Position numbers and translations under genes: made by a program. A DNA stretch of 64,000 nt from positions 815,653-879,652 of the forward strand of contig MKRX01000006.1 of NCBI GenBank assembly GCA_001898035.1. Direction: 5' to 3'. Shown piece after piece: positions 9,450-17,322 of this stretch. Source of the DNA: Armatimonadetes bacterium 55-13 (GTDB lineage Bacteria; Armatimonadota; Fimbriimonadia; Fimbriimonadales; Fimbriimonadaceae). The notes under the pieces are model-generated. The model was not told where the DNA came from, did not search any database, and was given only the letters and a program-made list of their open reading frames with translations. The stretch's first letter is position 1. The number at the start of each line of letters is the position of its first letter.

Positions 9450-9726
9450 GGCTCCTGTCATTCGGAGCGAGTTCCGCATCAGCTTGCCGGCTCGTGGAAC
9501 CCTGCTCCTCCTAGTTCACGCAAGGCAAAGAAGCAGGGGCCAAACCCCAACCTCTCCGCAAAGTGACAAATCGCGCGGCGTAGACCACCGCACCCCAAGA
9601 GCCTAGATTCCCAAGTCGTTCCCCGACTTCAAGGATTTGCCGACGCCTTATCAATCTTGACTATTCCGTCAAGATAAATGGCCGCAGGTAAGCGATCGAC
9701 AAAAATGCAAAGCCGTCCGCAAGTAG

Positions 9727-9769
9727 CATGACCGTCCCGGTCATGGTTTCCACGGGCGTCCCGCCCGTG
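9727..9769. repeat. Two tandem REP-like hairpins, each with a TCC loop
   Basis: Hairpin one is CATGACCG-TCC-CGGTCATG (9727-9745) and hairpin two is CACGGGCG-TCC-CGCCCGTG (9751-9769), both perfect 8-bp stems separated by GTTTC. Same design with different stem sequence points to selection on the fold. Confidence 0.8.
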
Positions 9770-9790
9770 TTCCCTTCCGATCACTCCCGT

Positions 9791-9837
9791 TCCACGTAGC
9801 CCGAAGGGCTGAGGGCGTGGGTGGGGTCCCACGTGGA
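9791..9837. repeat. Nested hairpin repeat with GTGGGGTCCC core
   Basis: An outer stem TCCACGT/ACGTGGA (9791-9797 and 9831-9837) encloses AGCCC-GAA-GGGCT (9798-9810). An overlapping stem, CGTGGG/CCCACG around TGGGGT, spans 9816-9833. A related core with different stem bases is at 24087-24104. Confidence 0.65.
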
Positions 9838-9896
9838 CGCAATCGACAACAGAGCGTCTCCCACAAAACAAAGGGAAGCCGAGTGTTAGATCGCAC

Positions 9897-10988
9897 TCAC
9901 GCGCTCTTTACCGAAACGGTGATCAATAGCAAAAGACTCTCTGAACCGCGATTACCGATGGCCGCGAAGGTTCGGGGCGAAACAAATCCGATCAATTTCT
10001 TAACCTGAAGTCCCTTCGCCTTCACCAATTCCTGAACATCGAATGCCGTTCGCTGGACCCAAAGAATGCTCAATACACGCGTGGGTTTCGATGAATCGGG
10101 TCCGTAGTACGCTACCTTGCCAATCTGTAGCCCTCCGCTGCAATCAATGCCTGACGCCGCCGCCCCCGTTTCGTCGCCCTTGGGCTGAAACGCTTGCCCA
10201 AGGACCAGTTTGACGGGCTTTCGATCATGCCAGACCACTGCGTCGGAACGGTCGATCACCCCAAAACCCCCGCTCCAACCTGTCGCAAAGATCGTTCGAA
10301 ATGGATAAGCCGTTCCAATGATGGAGCCGTCGAAGCCGAACTTCAAGGGGTACGCATCTTCCTCTCCCGACGGAAGAGCCAGCCGAACATACTTCGTCCC
10401 TTTGCCGAAGTACGGAGGCAGTTTCGGAAACTCTCTCGACTCACGGTGCGCCTCAAACGCGGTGAACAGAACGTTCCCGTCGTCGTCGATATCCCAACAC
10501 TTCGAGGCCTCCATCGCTTGGTTCTCGTAGCCATCGATATCGGAAAACCCATACTTGGGTCCGATTCGATGAATCACTCCGTCTTCGGTTCGATAAGCCG
10601 CCTCTTGAATCTTCTCTCCGTTGGAGATAGACCGACAGACCTCTCCTTTTGAATTCATCCCATAAGGGACAAAGGGAAGCTCGCCTTTCGCCTTTCCCGT
10701 GGAATCGAAAAGGGTTCGCGAAACGCAAAACCCTCCCGAATAAGCCTCAATAAAATTTGGCCACTTAGCCGACACCTTCGCTTTGAATGACCCCGCGGTG
10801 TCGAAGAAGAAGACGGATGCTTCGTCGGTGAGACAGATTCCATTCCCATTGGCAGAGCCATAGAGGCAGGCAGTTTGCAGTCGAACTTCGGATACTTCCA
10901 ACGACATGCTTGGGGCACGGAGGGCCAAACTAGCGACGAGAGCGAGCACGTAGTGGAAGACGAGCGGCGCCGCCTCCGATTCCTCCAC
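9897..10988 (-). CDS. Hypothetical secreted protein
   Basis: A 363-residue protein without a recognised family. From GTG 10988, which has AGAGGTGGG five bases upstream, it has a hydrophobic leader (VLALVASLALRAPS) and then a long beta-rich body with repeated [FY]xDxxG-type turns. This suggests a propeller-like or other extracellular fold. The frame stays open to an ATG at 11090, but that extension translates a dispersed repeat (11050-11088) and is unlikely to be real. A Cys-rich feel (several isolated Cys) is unusual beside its neighbours. It is divergent from the sugar dehydrogenase gene. Confidence 0.6.
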   Translation of the reverse strand: MEESEAAPLVFHYVLALVASLALRAPSMSLEVSEVRLQTACLYGSANGNGICLTDEASVFFFDTAGSFKAKVSAKWPNFIEAYSGGFCVSRTLFDSTGKAKGELPFVPYGMNSKGEVCRSISNGEKIQEAAYRTEDGVIHRIGPKYGFSDIDGYENQAMEASKCWDIDDDGNVLFTAFEAHRESREFPKLPPYFGKGTKYVRLALPSGEEDAYPLKFGFDGSIIGTAYPFRTIFATGWSGGFGVIDRSDAVVWHDRKPVKLVLGQAFQPKGDETGAAASGIDCSGGLQIGKVAYYGPDSSKPTRVLSILWVQRTAFDVQELVKAKGLQVKKLIGFVSPRTFAAIGNRGSESLLLLITVSVKSA

Positions 10989-11049
10989 ATTTCCCACCTC
11001 TATGCAAAAGTGCCCTCCCAAGCAGAACGAAAACACAAACTGAGCGCTT

Positions 11050-11088
11050 CCCCCTCGCCCCCCGGGAGAGGGGCCCAGGGGTGAGGGC
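11050..11088 (+). repeat. Dispersed CCCTCGCCC...GGTGAGGG repeat, copy 1
   Basis: About 39 bp, CCCCTCGCCC followed by a GGGAGAGGGG block and ending CAGGGGTGAGGGC. It lies between divergent genes at 10988 and 11113. Four more copies, all in this orientation, lie at 36481, 36849, 37287 and 38200. Confidence 0.85.
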
Positions 11089-11112
11089 ACGCCCGCCGGG
11101 TAACGTCCCGCG

Positions 11113-12261
11113 ATGAGCGAAACCTCGAAGCTTAATGAGAAAAAGCTACAACGATGTGGCCGATTTGTCGCTGTCTGTAGCCTCTTTCTACTCGGAGGAG
11201 CCTTCGCCCAACCTACTCAAGACGTCCCCTACAAGGTGGAAGTCGTCGCCAAGGACCTCCGCGTCGTCTGGTCCATCGTCTTCACCTCTCCCAAACGCAT
11301 GCTCTTCACCGAGCGACCCGGCCGCGTTCGCGTCATGGAAAACGGCCAACTCCAAGAAGCCCCCTTACTCACTCTGGAGGACATCGACGCCACTGGAAAA
11401 CTCGGCGCCATGGGCATGGTTCTCCATCCGCGGTACAGCCGAAATCACTGGCTCTACCTCGCCTATTCCTACAAGACCGATGCCGGTCCCAAGGTGAGAG
11501 TCGTCCGCTTCAAAGACAACCAAAAGGAACTCACCGATCGCACGGTCATTATCGAGAACATCCCCGCCTTCACCAACCACGCCGGGTGTCGCTTGCGCTT
11601 CGGTCCGGACGGCAAGCTCTACATCACCACCGGAGACGCCAACCAACCCGACCTCGCCCAACGCCTCGATTCCCTCGCCGGCAAAGTCCTCCGACTGGAC
11701 GAAAACGGCAAGGTCCCCAAGGACAACCCCTTCGTCAATCAACCCAACGCCCGACCCGAAATCTGGTCCTACGGCCATCGAAACAGCCAAGGGCTGGATT
11801 TCCAACCCGGCACCAAAACTCTTTTCGAATCCGAACACGGCCCCACCGGTGGCGATGAAATCAACATCATCGAGAAAGGGAAGAACTACGGCTGGCCCAC
11901 GGTTCACCACGAACAGTCCAACCCGGCTATGGTCTCGCCCCTCACCTTCTACGGCCTCCCATCCCCCGCCCCCGGAAGCTCCATTTTCTACCGAGGAAAC
12001 GCCTTTCCCCAATTCAAGAACAACCTCCTCGTCGGCTGCCTCCGCGGCGAATGCATCCTCCGCTTCCGCCTCGACGGATCCAAGATCGTCAGCCAGGAAC
12101 GGCTCCTGGAAAAACAATACGGACGCATCCGCGAAGTCGCCGAGGCCCCTGATGGCAGCATCTACTTCACCACCAGCCAGTTCGATCCCCCCGAAGGATC
12201 TGGCCGTCCCGAATACGACCAGATCCTCCGATTGGTCCCGAACCGATCTACGCGACCTTAA
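11113..12261 (+). CDS. Secreted PQQ-dependent sugar dehydrogenase-like protein (GSDH/sorbosone dehydrogenase family)
   Basis: A 382-residue six-bladed beta-propeller protein of the soluble glucose/sorbosone dehydrogenase family. After a signal sequence (hydrophobic VAVCSLFLLGGAFA), family landmarks are VVWSIVFTSPKRMLFTERPG, GAMGMVLHPRY, RFGPDGKLYITTGD, YGHRNSQGLDF and EHGPTGGDEINII. Family members oxidise aldoses in the periplasm using PQQ and calcium, but many have unknown substrates, and no PQQ synthesis genes are here. It ends in a 14-bp convergent overlap with the DUF1501 gene. Confidence 0.92.
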   Translation: MSETSKLNEKKLQRCGRFVAVCSLFLLGGAFAQPTQDVPYKVEVVAKDLRVVWSIVFTSPKRMLFTERPGRVRVMENGQLQEAPLLTLEDIDATGKLGAMGMVLHPRYSRNHWLYLAYSYKTDAGPKVRVVRFKDNQKELTDRTVIIENIPAFTNHAGCRLRFGPDGKLYITTGDANQPDLAQRLDSLAGKVLRLDENGKVPKDNPFVNQPNARPEIWSYGHRNSQGLDFQPGTKTLFESEHGPTGGDEINIIEKGKNYGWPTVHHEQSNPAMVSPLTFYGLPSPAPGSSIFYRGNAFPQFKNNLLVGCLRGECILRFRLDGSKIVSQERLLEKQYGRIREVAEAPDGSIYFTTSQFDPPEGSGRPEYDQILRLVPNRSTRP

Positions 12262-13549
12262 AGAACCCGCGTTGCTTGGCCGACCACTCTGGGAAAACGG
12301 CAGCTGGATGGCTACCCTTCACCCGGGAAGTCAGTGCGTCGGCCAAGACGTCTCGATAATCGGTCGTGACTTTCAAGTCACCGACCGCATCCAGCTGCCT
12401 CGCTTCGAGCCCCGGCCAGTCGGCAAACACCTTGCCCCCCACCACGCCCCCGCCCATCAGGAACATTGCCGAGGCGCGCCCATGATCGGTGCCGAGCCCC
12501 GTGTTCTCGTTCAGCCGACGTCCAAACTCGGTCTGGACGATCACCGTAATCCGCTTCATTTCGGAACCCATATCCCGCTCAAACGCCGCCAGCGCATCCG
12601 CCAAGTCCTTGAGATAAGAGGGAAGCCACCCATTCACCGTCCCCTGCCCCACGTGCGTGTCCCAGCCACCCATCTCCAGGCTCGCCACTTCTAAGCCCAC
12701 ATTGGAACGAATCAACGTGCCGACCTGCTGCAAGGCTCGCCCCAAATCCGACTTCGGATACGCTTTCGGGTCCATCTTAACGTCGAGCTTCCCGAGCTTG
12801 TCCAGCACCTCCAGCGTCTCGCGTCCCGCCTGCGCCATCACGTCCTTCCCGCCTCCGTAGAGCGAGACCAACATATCGCGAAGAGAGGGATCGGCCAGCC
12901 GAAAATCCGTCAAGCTCGCCATTGCCGTCGCATGCGTCGCCCCCCTTAACGAATCCGGCATCGTCGCACTGAGCGCCACCGCCCGCAGCGGAGTCGGATT
13001 CCGACGGGGCGTTGACTCCAAATGCCGAGCGACCCAGCCCGTTTGCAGCCCACCCCGCATCTGGTACATCCCCCGCTCCATCGCGTTCATCGCCTCAAAG
13101 TGCGACCGTGTCTGATCGCCCGATCCCACCGCGTGGACCAACGACATCCGACCCTCCTTAAACAGAGGCAGCAGGGAAGCCATCGCCGGGTTCAACCCAA
13201 AGAACCCATCCAAATCAAGCGCCTGATACTCCTTGCCCGCCGAAGCATCCCCCGGCTTTCGCAATCGCAGGTTCGGCCGCGCTCGGTGGTAGGCATCTTC
13301 CGCATACGGCACCACCGCGCTCATTCCATCCATCCCGCCGCGCAGGAACACATTAACGATCACATCGCCCTCATGCTCCTTCGCGTCCTCGCTCAACACC
13401 ACCTGCGCCAGCGCGGAAGGCGCGGCGAGCGCCGCCACCGCCGAGAGTCCCAACGTGGCAAGTAACCCCCGCCGGGAAACCTGCCAACCGAGCGTCTCCT
13501 CTTCCCGCTTCGCTTCCGCCATCCGATACGATTCACAGCCTCGACTCAT
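12248..13549 (-). CDS. DUF1501 domain protein, Tat-exported
   Basis: A 433-residue protein with a twin-arginine signal (SRRGLLATLGLSAVAALAAPSALA, about residues 26-49) and the DUF1501 sulfatase-like alpha/beta fold. Landmarks are VFLRGGMDGMS, SHFEAMNAME, EMGGWDTHVGQG and a C-terminal TEFGRRLNENTGLGTDHG segment whose Asp/His residues match the alkaline-phosphatase-like metal site. Function is unknown. DUF1501 and DUF1800 genes regularly occur as a pair in Planctomycetes, Proteobacteria and Armatimonadota. The start is 4 bp after the DUF1800 stop with GGAG in range, so the pair is an operon. Confidence 0.93.
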   Translation of the reverse strand: MSRGCESYRMAEAKREEETLGWQVSRRGLLATLGLSAVAALAAPSALAQVVLSEDAKEHEGDVIVNVFLRGGMDGMSAVVPYAEDAYHRARPNLRLRKPGDASAGKEYQALDLDGFFGLNPAMASLLPLFKEGRMSLVHAVGSGDQTRSHFEAMNAMERGMYQMRGGLQTGWVARHLESTPRRNPTPLRAVALSATMPDSLRGATHATAMASLTDFRLADPSLRDMLVSLYGGGKDVMAQAGRETLEVLDKLGKLDVKMDPKAYPKSDLGRALQQVGTLIRSNVGLEVASLEMGGWDTHVGQGTVNGWLPSYLKDLADALAAFERDMGSEMKRITVIVQTEFGRRLNENTGLGTDHGRASAMFLMGGGVVGGKVFADWPGLEARQLDAVGDLKVTTDYRDVLADALTSRVKGSHPAAVFPEWSAKQRGFFKVA

Positions 13550-13553
13550 GCGC

Positions 13554-14963
13554 TCATCTCCACTGAAATTCCGGCGAGGCTAAACAGGCCGCCGCCATCG
13601 TCGGTAGCTCGCTCGCTACATGCTTAATCGAATCCACCTTCGGCGTACCCATAAGCGCCGCCGCAAAGTCCTGACTCCGCTCGCCGATCTTCTCCAGATC
13701 CACCGAAGTCCCTCCGATCTCGTTCTTCGCCAATGCCGCCGCAAAGTTCCACCGCGCCAGCAAGGTCCCCGTCCAAGCTTCCGGTTTCACCGGATAACCA
13801 TCCGGCATCGGCCACTGATAGACCGCCATTCCCATCTTCTCCAGATGCTCCTGAATGGGCCGCCCGCAATCGCTCTGCGCCCCGGTGGCCCGCAATGCGG
13901 ACACCACATAATCAAACGGTCGCTTCTGCACAGGCCGAGATTGGTCTATGTTTTCATCTGAAAAAATAAACTTAAGCACCGCCCGAGTGTCCCCCTGCTT
14001 CTCCAGGAACACCTTCGCCGCCCCATCCACCACCGCCTCGTCCGTGTGGCCGAGGAATCGTTTGCATAACTTTGAGCAAACAAACTTGGCAGTATTCGGA
14101 TGATTCGCCAAGATCGTCAGCACCTGCTCGCCATCCGACTCGCCCCCACCCGCAGGAATCCGGTGCCCCAACACCACCTTCTCCCCGTCGTCGTGTTTCT
14201 CCGGGTCAAACACGAACTTGCCTTTGGGCCGCAAGAAGCGGTTCTCGATCCCCCACCCGGTAAAGCACCGCGCCACCTCCTGCACGTCTTTCTGCGAGTA
14301 CCCGCCGTGAACCCCCAGCGTGTGAAGCTCCATCAGCTCCCGAGCGTAATTCTCATTCGCCACGCCCTTCACATTGACTTGGTTATCCAGGTAGGCCAGC
14401 ATCGCCGGACTGTGCGCGGAGGCGGAGATCAGGTCGTGGAAACTCCCCAAGGCGTGCTTGCGGATCACGTTCAAGTCGTCCGTCCCTTTCCGAAACGCCG
14501 AACTCCCCTTCCGAGCGTAAATGTTCAGGTGATCGCTCCAGAACTCCACCATCCGCTCCCGAAGCTGGTGCGGGCTGTAGGTCGCCCGAAGCAAGACCCC
14601 TTGCTGTAACTGCATCAGCACCAAATCGATCGGCAGCTCTTCCATCTCCGCCGCATCCATCCGGTAAGCGTCCAGCCGCTGCAACTGCACCATCAACGCC
14701 AGCGGCTCCTCGTCGGTCGGGTTCAGCTGTTCTTCCAAGTAGGCGCCACGCCCCATCGCCTTCACCCGAGCCAGTTCGCCCGGCGTCGGACCATAGCTCA
14801 CTCGGTTCACCAGACGAAGGGTCGACTCCACGTCTCCCTTGGGAAGGGAAACGTCCTCCGGCAGGTCGGCCGCCAGTCGGCGCGCAAAGGGCGCGCACCC
14901 CGTGACCACCACTCCCGCCGTCGCCGCCCCTAACCCTAAAACCTGGCGGCGACTCAGCTTCAC
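13554..14963 (-). CDS. DUF1800 domain protein, Tat/lipoprotein signal
   Basis: A 469-residue protein with a twin-arginine motif SRRQVLGLGAATAG followed by VVVTGC, so Cys23 could be lipidated. DUF1800 landmarks are NRVSYGPTPGELARV, LVLMQLQQGVLLRATYSPHQLRERMVEFWSDHLN (conserved WxDHxN), NYARELMELHTLGV and a C-terminal CLASPEFQWR. The function of the family is not established. The GTG start overlaps the stop of the upstream membrane-protein gene by 4 bp, and the DUF1501 gene follows after 4 bp, giving a three-gene operon. Confidence 0.93.
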   Translation of the reverse strand: MKLSRRQVLGLGAATAGVVVTGCAPFARRLAADLPEDVSLPKGDVESTLRLVNRVSYGPTPGELARVKAMGRGAYLEEQLNPTDEEPLALMVQLQRLDAYRMDAAEMEELPIDLVLMQLQQGVLLRATYSPHQLRERMVEFWSDHLNIYARKGSSAFRKGTDDLNVIRKHALGSFHDLISASAHSPAMLAYLDNQVNVKGVANENYARELMELHTLGVHGGYSQKDVQEVARCFTGWGIENRFLRPKGKFVFDPEKHDDGEKVVLGHRIPAGGGESDGEQVLTILANHPNTAKFVCSKLCKRFLGHTDEAVVDGAAKVFLEKQGDTRAVLKFIFSDENIDQSRPVQKRPFDYVVSALRATGAQSDCGRPIQEHLEKMGMAVYQWPMPDGYPVKPEAWTGTLLARWNFAAALAKNEIGGTSVDLEKIGERSQDFAAALMGTPKVDSIKHVASELPTMAAACLASPEFQWR

Positions 14964-15475
14964 GGGATAAACCTCGGCGCTTCATTCGTTGCTTCCGAGC
15001 GCTGCATCAGAGCCGAGAGGCCCGCCCCCGTGGAAGCAAACACCAAGAACGGAACCACCAGGAACCATCCCAACAGCGGTACCAATCCCGCCGTCACAAT
15101 CACCGCCGCGCTCTTGGCGATGGACGAATAGCTCGTCATCTCCGGCGCCAAAGCCCGCAGTCGCTCCGAAGCCAGCAGCACCAACCCCGAGGCCCCCACC
15201 GACGCCACCGAAAGCAGGGACATCACCACCGTCCAACCCATCAACTTGGCCAAAGGCAGCGGATTCGCCACCATGCCAAAGCCGAGAATTCCCAACGTCA
15301 GCCAAAGCGCCATCCCCGTAAAGAACGAAGCCCATGGCTTGGCCGCAATGCGTTTTCGCGCATTCACCGCCTTGCTCGGAAAGACCAGCGCCACCGAAAT
15401 CATCAGGGCCCAGGCGGAAAGGCAGATGCCTCCCAAAATCGCGACGACCGCAAAGCTGTCTCCAATTGTTACCAT
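14960..15475 (-). CDS. Small membrane protein, first gene of the DUF1800/DUF1501 operon
   Basis: A 171-residue protein with four hydrophobic segments (about 7-30, 46-68, 76-101 and 120-150) and no family I recognise. ATG 15475 has GGAGG eight bases upstream and starts directly before the first membrane helix. The frame extends to 15535, but those 20 extra residues have no supporting ribosome site. Its stop overlaps the GTG of the DUF1800 gene (GTGA), implying translational coupling and a joint role with the exported pair, perhaps as a membrane partner (inference). Confidence 0.75.
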   Translation of the reverse strand: MVTIGDSFAVVAILGGICLSAWALMISVALVFPSKAVNARKRIAAKPWASFFTGMALWLTLGILGFGMVANPLPLAKLMGWTVVMSLLSVASVGASGLVLLASERLRALAPEMTSYSSIAKSAAVIVTAGLVPLLGWFLVVPFLVFASTGAGLSALMQRSEATNEAPRFIP

Positions 15476-15563
15476 TGTCGAATCCTCCGAATTGGCGACA
15501 TAGTAACGCCCTCTTTCCGACCCTCCAAGCCGCACGGTTCCCCCTAGGCCTTTAGGGTTGACC

Positions 15564-15577
15564 GGGTCCCGGGACCC
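15564..15577. promoter_or_regulatory. 14-bp perfect palindrome between divergent operons
   Basis: GGGTCCCGGGACCC lies 89 bp upstream of the DUF1800/DUF1501 operon and about 100 bp upstream of the metal-efflux operon, flanked by TTGACC and TTAAAG. It is a candidate operator for either. No regulator gene lies nearby. Confidence 0.4.
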
Positions 15578-15675
15578 TTAAAGCCCTGCCGAACACCCCA
15601 CCCACCCCCGGTACCCATAGGTCCCTGCGACTTTTCCTAAACCTAAATCAGGCGCATAATCGAGTCACTTCGGAC

Positions 15676-16071
15676 GTGCGCGCACTCAAAACAATCCTCA
15701 AGGTCCTGGCAATCTTTGTGGGGCAGATCCATTTCTGCCACGCTGCGTACGTACTGCCAAATGGCCAAGAGTGCGGCATCTGTCCGACCCTCGCCCAAAC
15801 AGAGCGTCACACCGAAGCCCAAGAAATCCAAGCCAGCCACGGCGATTGCCACGACTGCTGCCAGTTGAAGTCCTGCGACAAAGACGGCGTCCAAAAACTC
15901 GCCAAAGTCGCCCCTCTGGTGCACCTCGTCATCGACCTTCCGGTCGCGCCCAACTTCTGGCTCCCCATCGCCTTTGCCGACCAGCCCCAGCGTCCCATCT
16001 TTCTAGAGACCGCTCCCCCCACCGGTCCGCCCGCCACCACTCCGTCCCGCGCGCCTCCGTTCTTCGCCTAG
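15676..16071 (+). CDS. Small secreted Cys/His-rich protein heading the metal-efflux operon (CzcI/DUF2946-like)
   Basis: A 131-residue protein starting at GTG with a signal peptide ending near HFCHA. The mature N-terminal half holds seven Cys and several His (ECGICPTL, HTEAQE, ASHGDCHDCCQLKSC), a likely metal-binding cluster. The C-terminal half is Pro-rich and ends with a TPSRAPPFF motif, as in DUF2946-like proteins found beside metal-transport genes. Position and composition resemble CzcI-type periplasmic proteins that precede czc operons; sequence identity to them is not shown. The outer-membrane channel gene follows 57 bp downstream. Confidence 0.55.
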   Translation: MRALKTILKVLAIFVGQIHFCHAAYVLPNGQECGICPTLAQTERHTEAQEIQASHGDCHDCCQLKSCDKDGVQKLAKVAPLVHLVIDLPVAPNFWLPIAFADQPQRPIFLETAPPTGPPATTPSRAPPFFA

Positions 16072-16128
16072 TCGCGTCGCCGCCGTCCTGCGTTGCAGTT
16101 TCGGCCCGCCCCTAGACGGAGAATCCCC

Positions 16129-17322
16129 TTGAAACCCTACATCCTGATTGCCCTGGCGTTGACTCACGTCACCACCCAAGCGCAAACCCTTAGTCTCGAT
16201 GACGCCCTGCGCGCCGCCATCAAGAACCGGCCGGCCATCGAATCCGCACGCCTGAACCTAGAGCGCGCCAAACTCAGCGCCCGCGCCCTGGGGTCCCCCG
16301 CCCCCACCACCCTCGGCATCGGTTACTCCAGCCGAGAGGAAATCGGTGCGACCGATGACGACCTGTTCCTCAGTCAACCCATCGACCTCTTCGGCCGAAC
16401 CGCCGCCGGTCGCCGAGTCGGACAGGCCGAAATCAAAGCCGCCGAGGCCGACTACCGCACCACCCTCGCCCAACTCCAATCTGAGGTCCTCACCGCCTAC
16501 TTCGAGGCCCTCTCCGCCCAAAACCACGCCGAGGTCGCCACGGAGGTCCTTCACATCGCCGAGGGTCTCAAAAGTGCCACCGAGCGCAAGTTCGAGGAAG
16601 GGAAGATCCCCGAGGTCCAACGCATCCGCGCCACCATCGAATTCGACCGGGCCAAGCAGTCCGCCGCCCTCCGCCAATCCCAGCTCTCCGCGGCCAAGAA
16701 ACGCCTTGCCGGTCTCCTAAGGATCGATGAGGTCCAACTCGCCTTGGACTCGAAGTCCGATCTTGCCTCCGTCCAAAACCAACCCCTGGATCAGCGTCCC
16801 GATCTCCTGCTCCTCCAAGCGGAAAAAGAAGCCGCCCAAGCCGAAATCGGCATCGCCAACGTTTCCACCCGCCCTGAGCTAGAGCTCCAGGCCCGCCGCT
16901 CCTCTTGGCACGATTCCACTGCCTACTACGGCGCCCGAATCCAACTCACCTGGTCGTTCTTCGATCACGGCCGGGCCAAGTTCGAGAGAAAGGCGGCGGA
17001 GAAGAAAAGGGACGCCACCGAGGCGAAGTACAAAGACGCTCGCCAATTAGCCGAATCTGAGCTCAAAGCGATCGAATCCGAAATCGCCGCCGCCCAATCC
17101 CGAGTCGAGAGCTACGCCGAAATCCTCGCCGCCGCCCGATCCCTCGTTGCCAAGTCCCAACGAGGCTATGACGAAGGCGTCGGGACCCTCATCGACGTCC
17201 TCGAAGCCACCCGCGCTCTGCGAGAAACCGAGCAAGAACTGGCCGAAGCCAAATTCGACCTCGCCAAAGCCGTCATCGCTCAATACCAAGCGTCCGGATA
17301 CCTGCTGGAGGTGGTCCGATGA
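16129..17322 (+). CDS. czcC: TolC-family outer membrane channel of the metal-efflux system (CzcC-like)
   Basis: A 397-residue outer membrane efflux protein. It has a signal peptide (ILIALALTHVTTQA), then two similar coiled-coil halves typical of OEP domains, with LSLDDALRAAIKNRPAIESARLNLERAK in the first and a long Ala/Glu helix (SELKAIESEIAAAQSRVESYAEIL) near the end. The TTG at 16129 has GGAG seven bases upstream; the frame opens 12 codons earlier without support. Its stop overlaps the adaptor start by 4 bp. With that adaptor and the RND pump it would form the trans-envelope metal exporter. Confidence 0.85.
   Translation: MKPYILIALALTHVTTQAQTLSLDDALRAAIKNRPAIESARLNLERAKLSARALGSPAPTTLGIGYSSREEIGATDDDLFLSQPIDLFGRTAAGRRVGQAEIKAAEADYRTTLAQLQSEVLTAYFEALSAQNHAEVATEVLHIAEGLKSATERKFEEGKIPEVQRIRATIEFDRAKQSAALRQSQLSAAKKRLAGLLRIDEVQLALDSKSDLASVQNQPLDQRPDLLLLQAEKEAAQAEIGIANVSTRPELELQARRSSWHDSTAYYGARIQLTWSFFDHGRAKFERKAAEKKRDATEAKYKDARQLAESELKAIESEIAAAQSRVESYAEILAAARSLVAKSQRGYDEGVGTLIDVLEATRALRETEQELAEAKFDLAKAVIAQYQASGYLLEVVR

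Larger units (their letters stand above)
9450..9896. other. Non-coding spacer of about 450 bp rich in palindromic repeats
   Basis: I see no convincing gene here. An 80-codon frame on the minus strand (9629-9871) mostly translates the repeats. The spacer holds a CTTGAC/GTCAAG hairpin near 9655-9685, two tandem 8-bp hairpins at 9727-9769, and an AGCCC-GAA-GGGCT hairpin plus a CGTGGG/CCCACG hairpin within an outer TCCACGT/ACGTGGA pair at 9791-9837. Confidence 0.6.

Noticed and set aside
9480..9600. Possible riboswitch (CACGCAAGGCAAAG and GGGGCCAAACCCC) upstream of the PEP-CTERM gene
   Set aside because: The GEMM-like words are on the strand opposite to the gene and the conserved stems could not be assembled.
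9629..9871. 80-codon minus-strand frame in the repeat spacer
   Set aside because: Most of it translates the hairpin repeats (for example GREHGRDARGNHDRDG), so it is not a credible protein.
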